The notes under the pieces are model-generated. The model ran no database searches, was not told the origin of the DNA, and worked only from the letters and a program-made list of their open reading frames with translations. From Artemisia argyi (taxonomy: Eukaryota; Streptophyta; Magnoliopsida; Asterales; Asteraceae), in contig CM060685.1 of NCBI GenBank assembly GCA_030686995.1, forward strand, positions 122,942,823 through 123,006,822: DNA of 64,000 bases. Reading direction: 5' to 3'. Position numbers and translations under genes: made by a program. This document shows positions 45,025 to 54,575 of the stretch, in pieces. Within the stretch, counting starts at the first letter, position 1. The number at the start of each line of letters is the position of its first letter.

Positions 45025-46114
45025 TAAGCATGTGCATGACTTCATCCAAGAACTTATTTGGTGGGGCCGGGGATGTTCAAAGGTATGCCTTACACATTAT
45101 GGGACCAGTCGTTTACGACAAAGGTGAGAACTTTTTTGTTTGTGGATTCAAAATTGTGTTGTTTTGAATAGTATCACGAATTTGTACAAGAATATAAAAG
45201 CCTTATAGTTAGCTTTGTTACTTATACGGTTACTGATAATGCTCTTGTAAGTTGTACTTATGGCAAGATGGTTATTAAAAATCAACATTAAACCAATCCC
45301 GTCTTCCACGAGGTATGGATATGGCAAGATGGTGATTGATGTGTTTAAATTGGTAAGAGGCCGTGGAGGAGATGTTCTATCCACTAGTGTTACCTAAAAA
45401 TTCAAAAGCCATACAGTCATATGTTCACTGCTACTGGAATACTGCAGGTATTACATGTGCTCCCTTGTGGTTGTATTCAATTTCATCTATAGCTCTAAAG
45501 TGTCAAAAGTTACATCGATAGTCCCTGTGGCTGACAAAAGGCGCACACATAGTCCGTAGTAACAATATTAATATGACAGTTTTACCCTTCTATTGATATC
45601 CAAACACACCCTCAATCCACATATCCAAGCATCATTCTTCTTCAACCACCATCGAACACTCTCTGGCTGCCCCTTCCTTCAATGCCATTACCACTATTTG
45701 ACACATTGAAATACATATACATTTACTAATTGCCCACAAAACCTGTTTAAAAATTACCACCATTTAAAAAAGGGCATTATTGGTGCTAAGTGTTAGATGA
45801 TAGGACTATTTGTGTGCGTTTTTGTCGACCATAGGAACTATGGGTGTAATTACTTCTGCTATAAAACTGACAAAACCATGAAAATTTCATGATTTAAGAT
45901 GGTTTATTGGGTTCCCTTTGGTCTTTGGCAGGGCTATGTGGATGGTGTCAACAGGCATGCGAAGTATCTATTGGAGCTAGCCATGTCTAAGGAGATAGAG
46001 AACGAACAAGGAGAATCAGACCCTTTTTTGTTGCTAGCTTGCTTCCCGTCTTTTTGGTATCATTATAGTATACAAATATACATCAACAAAATCTATCATA
46101 GTTTTTTAGCATAA
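45025..46114 (+). pseudogene. 3' exons of a YqgF/RuvX-like gene, 5' part missing
   Basis: Three pieces correspond to exons 4-6 of the complete gene at 57769-59948. About 45025-45123 encodes MPYTLWDQSFTTK before a GTGAGA donor, against VPYTLWDDSWAV; the upstream part of this exon is in another frame. About 45406-45447 encodes KPYSHMFTATGILQ before a GTATTA donor, against TRGATEVLQ. 45932-46114 encodes GYVDGVNRHAKYLLELAMSK after a TTGGCAG acceptor, against DYLHKVGKSVN. Exons 1-3 are not found to the left of Tat element 1 and seem lost. The frame change and missing start mark it as a pseudogene. The paralogue assignment rests on matching exon ends and the WD motif. Confidence 0.6.
45448..45880. 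mobile_element. Inverted-repeat element in YqgF pseudogene intron
   Basis: CATCGATAGTCCCTGTGG, GACAAAAGGCGCACACATAG (about 45513-45553) is inverted at about 45800-45855 (TTGTGTGCGTTTTTGTCGAC, CATAGGAACTATGGG). This 'ATAGTCCCTGTGG' type of inverted repeat is common in plant MITEs. Ends are not resolved. Confidence 0.5.
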
Positions 46115-46509
46115 CATTGTAATTCGTATGCATAACGTTGTAATTTGATTTATGAACTGTAATGCTATGATCTCGTTTCTTGCTTTGTGGGTGCATTTCT
46201 TTTTATATTTTATTCGCTATAAAATCGAAGAAAAACGTGTGTTTTCACTCTTCCTTTTTTATCTATTCAATTGCTTGATCAATGTGTTTAAGGTTTGTTA
46301 AGTTCATTTCAAACATAATAAAGGATACTTTCAAATTAATTGGATGGTATTGATTGATTTATTGCTACCTGCAGTTACAAATTACAATTGGATAGTTTGC
46401 CATTACGAAGCTGTCAAAACTGCAAGAAATTTAATTCTAGCCGCTAAATAATATGCAGACCTTGCAATCGAAGAACACGGGAGCACAAGGATCCAATCCA
46501 TCAGCCTTG
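46115..46509. other. Non-coding flank of truncated Tat element 2
   Basis: AT-rich. The junction with Tat sequence is at about 46509-46513. No gene recognised. Confidence 0.5.
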
Positions 46510-49117
46510 TATCAATTCCCCATTTATGGAATGGCCATGGTGAGGTGATGGGTGTCAGCTCATGTTGTGGTCGACGCGGAATGGGTCTGTGGACTAGGCA
46601 GTCGTTACATCTTCTAATCATGTCTCGCGCGTCGCGGTGCATGGTAAGCCAATAGTACCCGGATTGCAAAGCACGCGCTACAACAGACCGTGGTCCTGAG
46701 TGCATGCTGCAAGATCCAGCGTGGATTTCCCGGAGTACGTAATATGCCTGAAGAGGTCCGACGTACCTAAGCCATGGTTGTAGGAATGAACGCCGATATA
46801 GGATACCATCTCGAAGTTCGAACCTCTGCGCTGTGCGCCGTATCCGTCGAGCGTCTTTTTGTTCCTGGGGGAGTGTTCCCTTGCTAATAAAATCCATGAT
46901 GGGTGTCATCCATGTAGGATGTTCTTCCTCTATCGCTGTGGAGACTTCCATCTCAGAGATGGATTTGTTCTTCAAGGTTTCCACCAGTACCTGTTTTGAC
47001 AGGTGTGCAAAGCTTGTGGATGCGATTTTGCTTAGCGCATCTGCTTTTTTATTTTCTCCTCGTGGGATTTGTTTAATGGAAAACTTGTCAAAATTCTTGA
47101 TCAAGGATTTGGCTTTATTGAGGTATTGGATCATGTGTTCTTCTTGGGCCACATACTCGCCTAACACGTGGTTAGCTACTAATCGTGAATCCACATTAGC
47201 TTCTAGATTGTGTACACCCATTTGATTTGCTATGCAGAGTCCAGCCAGTAATGCTTCATATTTCGCCTCATTGTTTGTGGCTATGAATTCAAAACGCAGT
47301 GCGTAAGTGTGTTCTGTTCCATCTGGGCTGGTAAGGATAAGGCCTGCGCCTGATCCTTCTGCGCACGAGGATCCATCCGTAAATAGAACCCATGGTTCTT
47401 GTAATGGTATTTCCACCGTTGGTGATTGAGTATCAACATCTGGCTTCTCGATAATGAAATCAGCCAATATCTGTCCCTTGATCGCGGTGCGCGGCCTATA
47501 GGAGATGTTATGCTCACTCAATAACACGCTCCACTTTTGTAGCCGCCCTGATGCATCAGGTTTAGAGATAACCTGCTTGATAGGTTGATTACAGCTATCG
47601 GATGCGCTTGGAAGTACCTGCGCAGTCTCTTAGCTGCGAAAACTAAGGCTAGGACCAATTTCTCCATAGCGGTGTAGTTAGTCTCTGTCTTCTTGAGAGC
47701 TTTGCTTACAAAGTATATGGGAGTTTGAACAGAGTTTCTGTCTGTGAGTAGCACCGCACTGACTGCTCCGTGGGTCGCTGATAGATACATAATTAGTTCT
47801 TCCCCTTGTCGGGGTGCGACAAGCTTTGGTAGCTCTGCTAGGTTTTGTTTGAGCTGCTGGAAAGCTTCTTCCGCTTCTGGAGTCCACCGAAAATCTCCCT
47901 TTTTGTACACTTCGTGAGTGTTTTAAAGAGAGGAAGTGATTTGTCCGCTGATTTGGACAAGAATTGATTTAGCCCGGCTAATTTGCCGTTCAGTGATTGG
48001 ACTTCTTTTAGTGTGCGCGGTGAAGGTAGTTCGATGACCGCTCTTGTTTTTTCTGGGCACGGTTTAATACCATCGGGTTCTATTAGGTATCCAAGAAACA
48101 TGCCTTCTGTTGCTCCAAAAGTGCATTTCTTGGGGTTCAACTTCATGTTTATTCTTCCCAATGTCTTAAACGTCTCCTCTATGTCACGCACCAACTCCTC
48201 TTCAGTATGGCTTTTTATGACTAGGTCATCAACATAGACCTCCAAATTGCGGCCTACTTGCTTCTCAAATGCGTTATCCACTAACCGTTGGTATGTGGCT
48301 CCTGCATTTTTTAAGCCAAAGGGCATTTTTGTGTAGCAATACACCCCTTGACTCGTGTGGAAAGCTGTTTTTTCTTCATCCTCCTTGGCCATTTGAATTT
48401 GATGGTATCCTTTGTACGCGTCTAGGAAGCATTTAAAGGGGTACCCGCACAGGGATTCTACTTTCCAATCGATTTCTGGTAGTGGATAGCAATCTTGTGG
48501 ACATGCTTTGTTGAGATCAGTGAAGTCCACGCACATTTTCCAGCTACCATCGCTTTTCTTTACCATCACTGGGTTGGAAAGCCAATCGTGGTAATAAACT
48601 TCTCGCATGATCCCTGCGTCCACGAGCTTGTGCACTTCCTCTAGGATAGCTTTTGCGCGTTCTAGAGCCTGGCCGCGTTTTTTCTGCCGTATTGGAGGAT
48701 ATCCTTGTCGGGTTTCGAGTTTGTGTTCAGTAATGGCTCTTGGCACTCCGGTCATGTGTTTGGGTTCCCATGCAAAGATGTTTAGGTTCTTTTGCAACAA
48801 TGCGCACACAGCTGCTCTGCCCTTGTCGGACAGTGATCCCCCAATTGATATCTCTTGGTCAGGATAATCTGGGTGGATTGCAACTTTCAGGTTTGTCACC
48901 TTGGTCGTGTGCTGTTGTAGAGAGTGACGATTCCCCCTTCCACTGGGAACTTAAGCATCCCATGTGCTGTGGATGGAACTGCGCGCATGGCTGATATCCC
49001 TGGTCTCCCAATGATGCCATTGTATGACGAGGGAGACCTAATTACCATGAAGTTCATCCAAGCTGTTGTAGAATGATATTCATTACCGATGACCACAAGT
49101 ATGCGTAATTGTCCCAT
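46510..49117 (-). pseudogene. Tat element 2 pol, frameshifted and truncated
   Basis: Fragments read in order: protease C-terminal part (49117-48896), RT (48899-47838, with FLDAYKGYHQI, MPFGLKNAGATYQRL and YVDDLVIKS), RNase H (47910-47518) and second RNase H plus the integrase HHCC region (47527 to about 46511). Frame changes occur near 48897 (with loss of about 20 codons relative to element 1), near 47885, and near 47590-47520. Here RT has the normal L in MPFGLKN. Confidence 0.88.
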
Positions 49118-49184
49118 GGGCCAAATTTTTTCACCTGTGAATCCAGTTAGCGACGTCGTGGCCAGAACTAACTAGTTTTGTATC

Positions 49185-51275
49185 TCAGGTTTTAGCCTCT
49201 TGAAACAGTGTTCGTACATGATATCCGCAGATGCTCCTCCGTCCACATACATGCGGTGGATATCGTGACCCCCCCCCCCCCCCCGCTTGTATCTCGATGG
49301 TGAGTGGTTCTACTACTGCGTTGTCCGCAGTAAGAGTGGGAAAAGAGATATGGTTTCCCTTGGAAAATCTTTGGCTGATTTTTTGTTTCGTATTTCGCTG
49401 CCATTGTATCATGTATATTGTGTCAGCCTTGCTTTTTGGTATCTCTTTTTTAACCCCATTCTTTTGTCTATCTTTCCCCTCTTTTATGTTTTTAACGAGG
49501 TGGTTCATCTTCCCTTCTTTCACTAATTTGTCAATTAGCTGACGTAGTTGGACGCACTCATTAGTAGTGTGACCCTTTTGCTCATGGTATTCGCAGTATC
49601 CTCCTCCTATGCGCTTCTCTTCTGGAGTGCGCATCGGTGGGGGTTTTGGGAAATTTGCTCCTTCTGCCGCGAATATTTCCTTGGGGGTTTTTGTCAGTGG
49701 GATATACTTGTCGTTATCCCTTCCGCTACCTCGGTTGCGGTAATTCCTGTTGCGGTTGCCACTTTGGTCATTGGATTGTCTCCTAGAATGTTCTTGTGAT
49801 TTAAAGGTTGAGTAACCTTTTTTGCTGTCTACCGCCGCTGCTTCCCCTTGAATGAAGGATCTGGTACGCTTTGTTAGCTCATCAAAGCTTTGGGGTACTT
49901 TATCGTTTAGCTTCCATATCAGCTCTGGGTTATTGATCCCGTTCATGAACCCTGAGATTTTTAGTACCTCGGGGCATGCCTTGACTTGTATGCATTCATC
50001 CTTGAAGCGCTCCATATAAGCGCTTGTGGATTCCCCTTGGCGCTGTTTTACTCTGGCTAGTTCCACAGGGTTCTTTGCGCACTTTTTTCGTTGCGTGAAA
50101 TTTAGGCGGAATGTCTTCCGCAACTCTTCAAACCCATTTATGATTCGTCGTGGAAGCTTGCTGAACCATGTTCGTGCATTCCCTACTAAAGTAGAGTTGA
50201 ACATATGGCACCACACAGGTTGTGGCCAATTTTTGATAGCAGCCGCTGATTCGAAAATTTTTAGGTGATCATCAGGATCACCTGTTCCATCATATGTTTT
50301 AACATTGGTAGGCATGCGCCTTCTCTTGTCATCTGAGAACTCGCTTATGCGTCGTGTGAACGCATCAACCTTCTGGCGACGCCAGGGAAGGGAAATATCT
50401 TCATCCTCCTCGTACCGATGTCGGTGTTTAGATTTCCAATGTCCCGTCTCCCTATCCTCGTTGTCCGAGGAGCTGCTAGAAGAGGAGTTGCTCCTTCTGT
50501 AGCGCTTGCGCCGTTTTTCCTCGGAGTCCGAGTTTGAAGGGCTTTCACTTGGGGAGTGGTATTTCCCAAGCCTATCTTGGATTCTTCTGCTTCCTGACCT
50601 TGAGACGCTTACGCTTGGTGAACGTTGTCGTCCCAGTCTATCTTGTATCCTGCGGCTACCGAGCCTAGCGTGGACATTAGTGTGCCGCACATTGCCTTCG
50701 TAATCTTCCGAGTATTGAGAGTTAGATGCTGTACCAAGTCTATCGTGAACATTGGTGCGCCTCTCATTGTCTCTGCGCTCATAGTGGCGCGGTGGAGATT
50801 TTTCTTGGTTAAAGTCCAGCCTGTTTTGCAGATCGCAGCTGGACCTCCTTCTTGCTTCCTCTTGCATGAGACTAGTTAAAGTCTCATATTGTTGGGACAC
50901 GAAATCGTTTAATGTTACTTCAGGTGCATCCTCTTCTACTGTGAGGATGTCTGTCTCCGCATGGGGTTCCCTCTCTTTATTAGGTGCTCCTGGTGGCACA
51001 GTGTTGTCCACTATGGATGCCACTTGGTGGGGAGTGGTAAAGAGAGTACGCTGAATATCCTCAGCGCTTGGAACTACGGTAGTGGTTCGGGTTGTCCCCA
51101 AAGGCAATTCTACCGTGGTAGGGATTGGAGTTACATTTGACTCACGATGACTAGGCGCACTGGTTGTTCCAGAGGTCGGCCTTGGAGTCGAATCTTGATG
51201 CTTCTTCCTATGTGAATCATCACGTGTTTTCTCCAGCTGCGGAGTCCGATGGCCTGAGTTCTTGTTTTTCAGCAT
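49185..51275 (-). CDS. Tat element 2 gag, open for 696 codons
   Basis: Uninterrupted frame from MLKNKNSGHRTPQLEKTRDD. It has an Arg/Ser/Asp-rich region (residues about 150-300), the Tat capsid block (VKTYDGTGDPDDHLKIFESA, ARTWFSKLPRR, NFTQRKKCAKNPVELARVKQ) and the variant knuckle CEYHEQKGHTTNEC. The natural frame should continue into protease, but a C homopolymer of about 17 bases at 49270-49286 (five in element 1) shifts it just before the DGGAS-type active site. The reading ends in a frameshifted tail. Gag itself could therefore still be made. Confidence 0.85.
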   Translation of the reverse strand: MLKNKNSGHRTPQLEKTRDDSHRKKHQDSTPRPTSGTTSAPSHRESNVTPIPTTVELPLGTTRTTTVVPSAEDIQRTLFTTPHQVASIVDNTVPPGAPNKEREPHAETDILTVEEDAPEVTLNDFVSQQYETLTSLMQEEARRRSSCDLQNRLDFNQEKSPPRHYERRDNERRTNVHDRLGTASNSQYSEDYEGNVRHTNVHARLGSRRIQDRLGRQRSPSVSVSRSGSRRIQDRLGKYHSPSESPSNSDSEEKRRKRYRRSNSSSSSSSDNEDRETGHWKSKHRHRYEEDEDISLPWRRQKVDAFTRRISEFSDDKRRRMPTNVKTYDGTGDPDDHLKIFESAAAIKNWPQPVWCHMFNSTLVGNARTWFSKLPRRIINGFEELRKTFRLNFTQRKKCAKNPVELARVKQRQGESTSAYMERFKDECIQVKACPEVLKISGFMNGINNPELIWKLNDKVPQSFDELTKRTRSFIQGEAAAVDSKKGYSTFKSQEHSRRQSNDQSGNRNRNYRNRGSGRDNDKYIPLTKTPKEIFAAEGANFPKPPPMRTPEEKRIGGGYCEYHEQKGHTTNECVQLRQLIDKLVKEGKMNHLVKNIKEGKDRQKNGVKKEIPKSKADTIYMIQWQRNTKQKISQRFSKGNHISFPTLTADNAVVEPLTIEIQAGGGGGSRYPPHVCGRRSICGYHVRTLFQEAKT
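49270..49286. repeat. Poly-C expansion disrupting gag-protease frame
   Basis: A run of C where element 1 has GTCCCCCAG. The expansion is the direct cause of the frame break. Confidence 0.85.
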
Positions 51276-51320
51276 TCTGGTCTTGAGTTCTTAGTGTAGG
51301 GTCCCACGGATGGCGCCACT

Positions 51321-51817
51321 TGTTGATACAAAAGTTGGGCTTACCTTGTTTGGACTCCTGCTCTCGTACCAATTAGAACTTTAGTGCTTGTGAGACCTGC
51401 GCACTAAGAAAGTAAACAACACCGTTAGGCTTATCGTGGGATTGTCTCCCACGATTAGACTCCGGCGTGAGAGTAAGTAATCGGTTTAGGGTTTAGTTGA
51501 AGAGTTTAGGGAATGTGTAAATCGTACCTTTTAATGAGAATATATCATTCTATATATAGGGCGCAGAAACCGTGTAAGTTTCTTGCTCCTTACTCTTCGC
51601 ACTCGTGGTGCTTATCCGGGGTAAGGATATCTATTCCGTAAATAGAAGATCCTTATCCTTTAACCGGTCATTTTGGTTGGGCTTTGGGCTTCGTGAGTCC
51701 AAGCCATTGGTATTTATGGCCCAAGTCATTTGTCATGATATCCCACTCGTGATGGGTTTGGACTTAGTAATGCCTATAATTTGGGCTTGTGGCCCAACTA
51801 TGGGCTATACGTCATCA
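51321..51817 (-). repeat. 5' LTR of Tat element 2
   Basis: Starts TGTTGATACAAAAGTTGGG and ends ACGTCATCA like the LTRs of element 1, but with many substitutions and small indels through its middle. TATA box at about 51551-51559. Confidence 0.92.
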
Positions 51818-52519
51818 GTTTTCAGTAATGAAAATGTGACAGCATTAAAGACCAATGACAAATTGACAATGTAGTAAAAAGTGATTATTTTTGAAAATTC
51901 TCATATAAAATGGGATATAATACTTGTTGTACAATTTTCGTTAGATTTTAGCACCGATCGAGCCTTCAATTATCGACGCAGTGATGCGTTTTGATACTGC
52001 TCTTGCAGGCCATACACTGGGCTTGCTACAGTTTTGGTCAACACTAGAGTAAGGTCTTCGATATTTGATAAGATGATGAGCTAGCTTAAAGAGAAATTTG
52101 GTGGCTTCACGCCTTCACTGATGGGATATACCTTTATTCATTTTTAACTTTAATAAATGAGAGAACAAACTGAATTGTGTGATACACGCAAAGGTTTTAA
52201 TTTGATTGACCTGCATAATTCGCTTGACTAACACCTTTCTTTCTTCATGTTTGTCAGTTTGTTGACAGTTTAGCTTCCATTTTTCGGATCCCATTTTTAT
52301 GGTGTGACAAGAAATAATATGTGATTGTGGGTAATGCATAACTGATTTGTGATTCAAGATGTGTTTGTGGGTACTTTATTAGCTTATTTGACCAGAAATA
52401 AACATGAGTGTCGGTTCCTATAAGTACTAGCTAGATATGATGCATTACGTTATTGAACAAGTGAACAAGCAGTTCATACCATCTGTTAGATTTTAGCATT
52501 CCATAAGACATAAGCCAAA
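51818..52519. other. Intergenic, no gene supported
   Basis: Short open stretches (for example 51950-52050) have splice-like borders, but I cannot attach them to a family. Confidence 0.5.
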
Positions 52520-54575
52520 AGCTGATAAGCTCAAAATTTGAGCTTCTCGCCTTTCCCAAATTAAATAAGCCAGCTAGAACAGCTAATCCAAACACCTCCA
52601 AACCTTAGTGAAATGTCTAAAAATAGATTTGAGAAGTGGCACTAAATTTTCAGGCATACCTGAATTTAACCACAAGCAAAATGCTTAAGATGCCTTTCTT
52701 CCTATTGGGTTAATTGGCATCATGATCAAAGCTTGGGTTGAACTCATAAAACTCGAGACCACAGTGGCTTAATATCATACATACGATACTGAAATAATTC
52801 TACAAAAGAAAACTCGTACATAACTCCATAATACCTAATACATAGCTTAGTTTAAAAAAAGTGCACATATGATCAAGCTACGACATCAACATCCTACATA
52901 TTAAACTCGTGCCAGCAGATAAATTTATCAATCAGGAAACATATTAAGAGACTGGTGTCTAGTCAGAAGAACTAGAATAGTCCATCTCTTCTACTGGTGC
53001 AAGCTTATGAATCAAGCTTAACATAGAGGTATCCAGTAACCCGGCTTCTATAAAATCACGTAGCAATGAGAACGTTGAAACATCAAGACGGTGATGTGTT
53101 CTAGCCATTTTGTGTAGAAGCATCTTTACATCATCATAGCACTTTGCCTTTAGATATCCTTGAAGAAGAAGATTGTAAGTATCAGTATTTGGCCGCCAAC
53201 CACTCTCTTGCAACTTAAGAAACAACTGTTTTGCATCCTGCATAAGACCTTCCCCACAGAAACCAGCAATCATTGTAGTATACGTCTGGGGATCAGGTTC
53301 CATACCTTTGACACTTAGGTCTTTGAAAAGTTCCCTTGCAATATGAAGCTTATCGCATTCGATTGCAGCATGAATAAGGAAGTTGTAGACAGAAATATCT
53401 GAATTTAGCTTGCCATCATCACCCACAAAATGAAACAAAGAGAGGGCCTCTTCAAATCGATCCGGGCAGCAAAGATCATGTAGAATATCGAAGTAAGTCA
53501 TTTCATCCAGCATTTGACCTTGTGCACGCATGTCATCAAGAAGTTTGCGTGCCTCTTCAGAACGCGCAATTGAGAACAATCTGTTTATCATGGTGTTGTA
53601 AGTGACATAATCAAGTTTTAAACCTTTCCCATTCATTTCATGATAGATAAGCATGGCGTCGTCCATCTTCATATCCTCACAATAGGCAAATAAAAGACTG
53701 TTATAAGTAGCAGCATCAGGGGCGGTGATATCTCTTGACATCATTAAATCAATAAGTGACCTTGCTTTGGTCAATTCACCATTCAAACAATAAGCATCTA
53801 CAAGTGAATTAAATGTTGCGGTGTTTGGAACAATGCCTCTTTGTTGCATCAAGTAGATCATATTGTGGGCTTCTTCGATCCTATTTTTTTTGCAAAATGC
53901 ATTAACTAGTATATTAAAGGTTTCCACATTCGGAGAGATATGATGTTTATCAAACATTTCATTTAGTAGAAATTTGGCTTCCCACCAGTGACTTTGCTTA
54001 CAATGGCCAGAAATCAATGAGTTGTAAGTGACGACATCCGGTGAGATGCGTCGTCGGGAAACCATATCTTTGAGGAGTTTGAACGCATCATCCATCTTCA
54101 TCTTCGCCGCCAATGCGCTGCTGCTATTATTTATAGAGAAACTGCAAAGGGCTTTAATGATAGTATTGTACATAACAGTATCCGGTTGGCAAAGTTCATC
54201 TTTGACGAGGTTCTTCAACAGCCCGTGTGCCTCATTAATCCTATTTTCACTAATGAGTCCATCAAAGAGTGTAGTATAAGAAACAAGACCTTTTTTTCTA
54301 TAGAAATGAAAATCATGTGTCTTAATAACCTTCAAAAGCTTAGTGAACTCATCAGCCCAAGGCAGAGGCCTTTGTTGTGTCATTTTATTAAACAAATTTA
54401 GGGCATCATTCAATTTGGTATTTTGTACCATTACAGATCCAGCATTATTATTATTACTCAATAATAAAGGGCTTTTTAAGAAAGATCTGGTAATAGTAAA
54501 ATTACCTTTGTACTTGTAGTTTATGAAAGCATCCACAAATGATTTTGTGCGATTCGACCTTATCATCTTCTCGAT
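52520..54575 (-). repeat. Right arm of the inverted segmental duplication
   Basis: Reverse-complement counterpart of 2940-5200, covering PPR-2 and about 440 bp of 3' flank. Confidence 0.8.
52959..54566 (-). CDS. P-class pentatricopeptide repeat protein (PPR-2)
   Basis: Single exon of 535 residues from the ATG at 54566 (MIRSNRTKSFVDAFINYKYK). The frame is open six codons further but without an ATG. A basic N-terminus suggests organelle targeting. About 11 PPR motifs follow (SYTTLFDGLISENRINEAHG, VTYNSLISGHCKQSHWWEAK, ATFNSLVDAYCLNGELTKAR, QTYTTMIAGFCGEGLMQDAK). There are no E or DYW extensions. It is collinear with PPR-1 but differs at many repeat positions, and it ends LAPVEEMDYSSSSD where PPR-1 has a long acidic tract. 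Residues that set RNA specificity at the repeat ends differ between the two, so the targets may differ (inference). Open throughout. Confidence 0.93.
   Translation of the reverse strand: MIRSNRTKSFVDAFINYKYKGNFTITRSFLKSPLLLSNNNNAGSVMVQNTKLNDALNLFNKMTQQRPLPWADEFTKLLKVIKTHDFHFYRKKGLVSYTTLFDGLISENRINEAHGLLKNLVKDELCQPDTVMYNTIIKALCSFSINNSSSALAAKMKMDDAFKLLKDMVSRRRISPDVVTYNSLISGHCKQSHWWEAKFLLNEMFDKHHISPNVETFNILVNAFCKKNRIEEAHNMIYLMQQRGIVPNTATFNSLVDAYCLNGELTKARSLIDLMMSRDITAPDAATYNSLLFAYCEDMKMDDAMLIYHEMNGKGLKLDYVTYNTMINRLFSIARSEEARKLLDDMRAQGQMLDEMTYFDILHDLCCPDRFEEALSLFHFVGDDGKLNSDISVYNFLIHAAIECDKLHIARELFKDLSVKGMEPDPQTYTTMIAGFCGEGLMQDAKQLFLKLQESGWRPNTDTYNLLLQGYLKAKCYDDVKMLLHKMARTHHRLDVSTFSLLRDFIEAGLLDTSMLSLIHKLAPVEEMDYSSSSD

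Larger units (their letters stand above)
46510..51817 (-). mobile_element. Tat element 2, 3'-truncated copy
   Basis: Same family and orientation as element 1: 5' LTR (51321-51817), PBS, gag, protease, RT, RNase H, second RNase H and the start of integrase. It stops at PWPFHKWGID in the integrase core. The rest of integrase, the antisense gene and the 3' LTR are missing. The LTR is clearly more diverged from the two LTRs of element 1 than those are from each other, so this is a separate insertion. No matching target duplication is visible at the truncated end. Confidence 0.9.
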
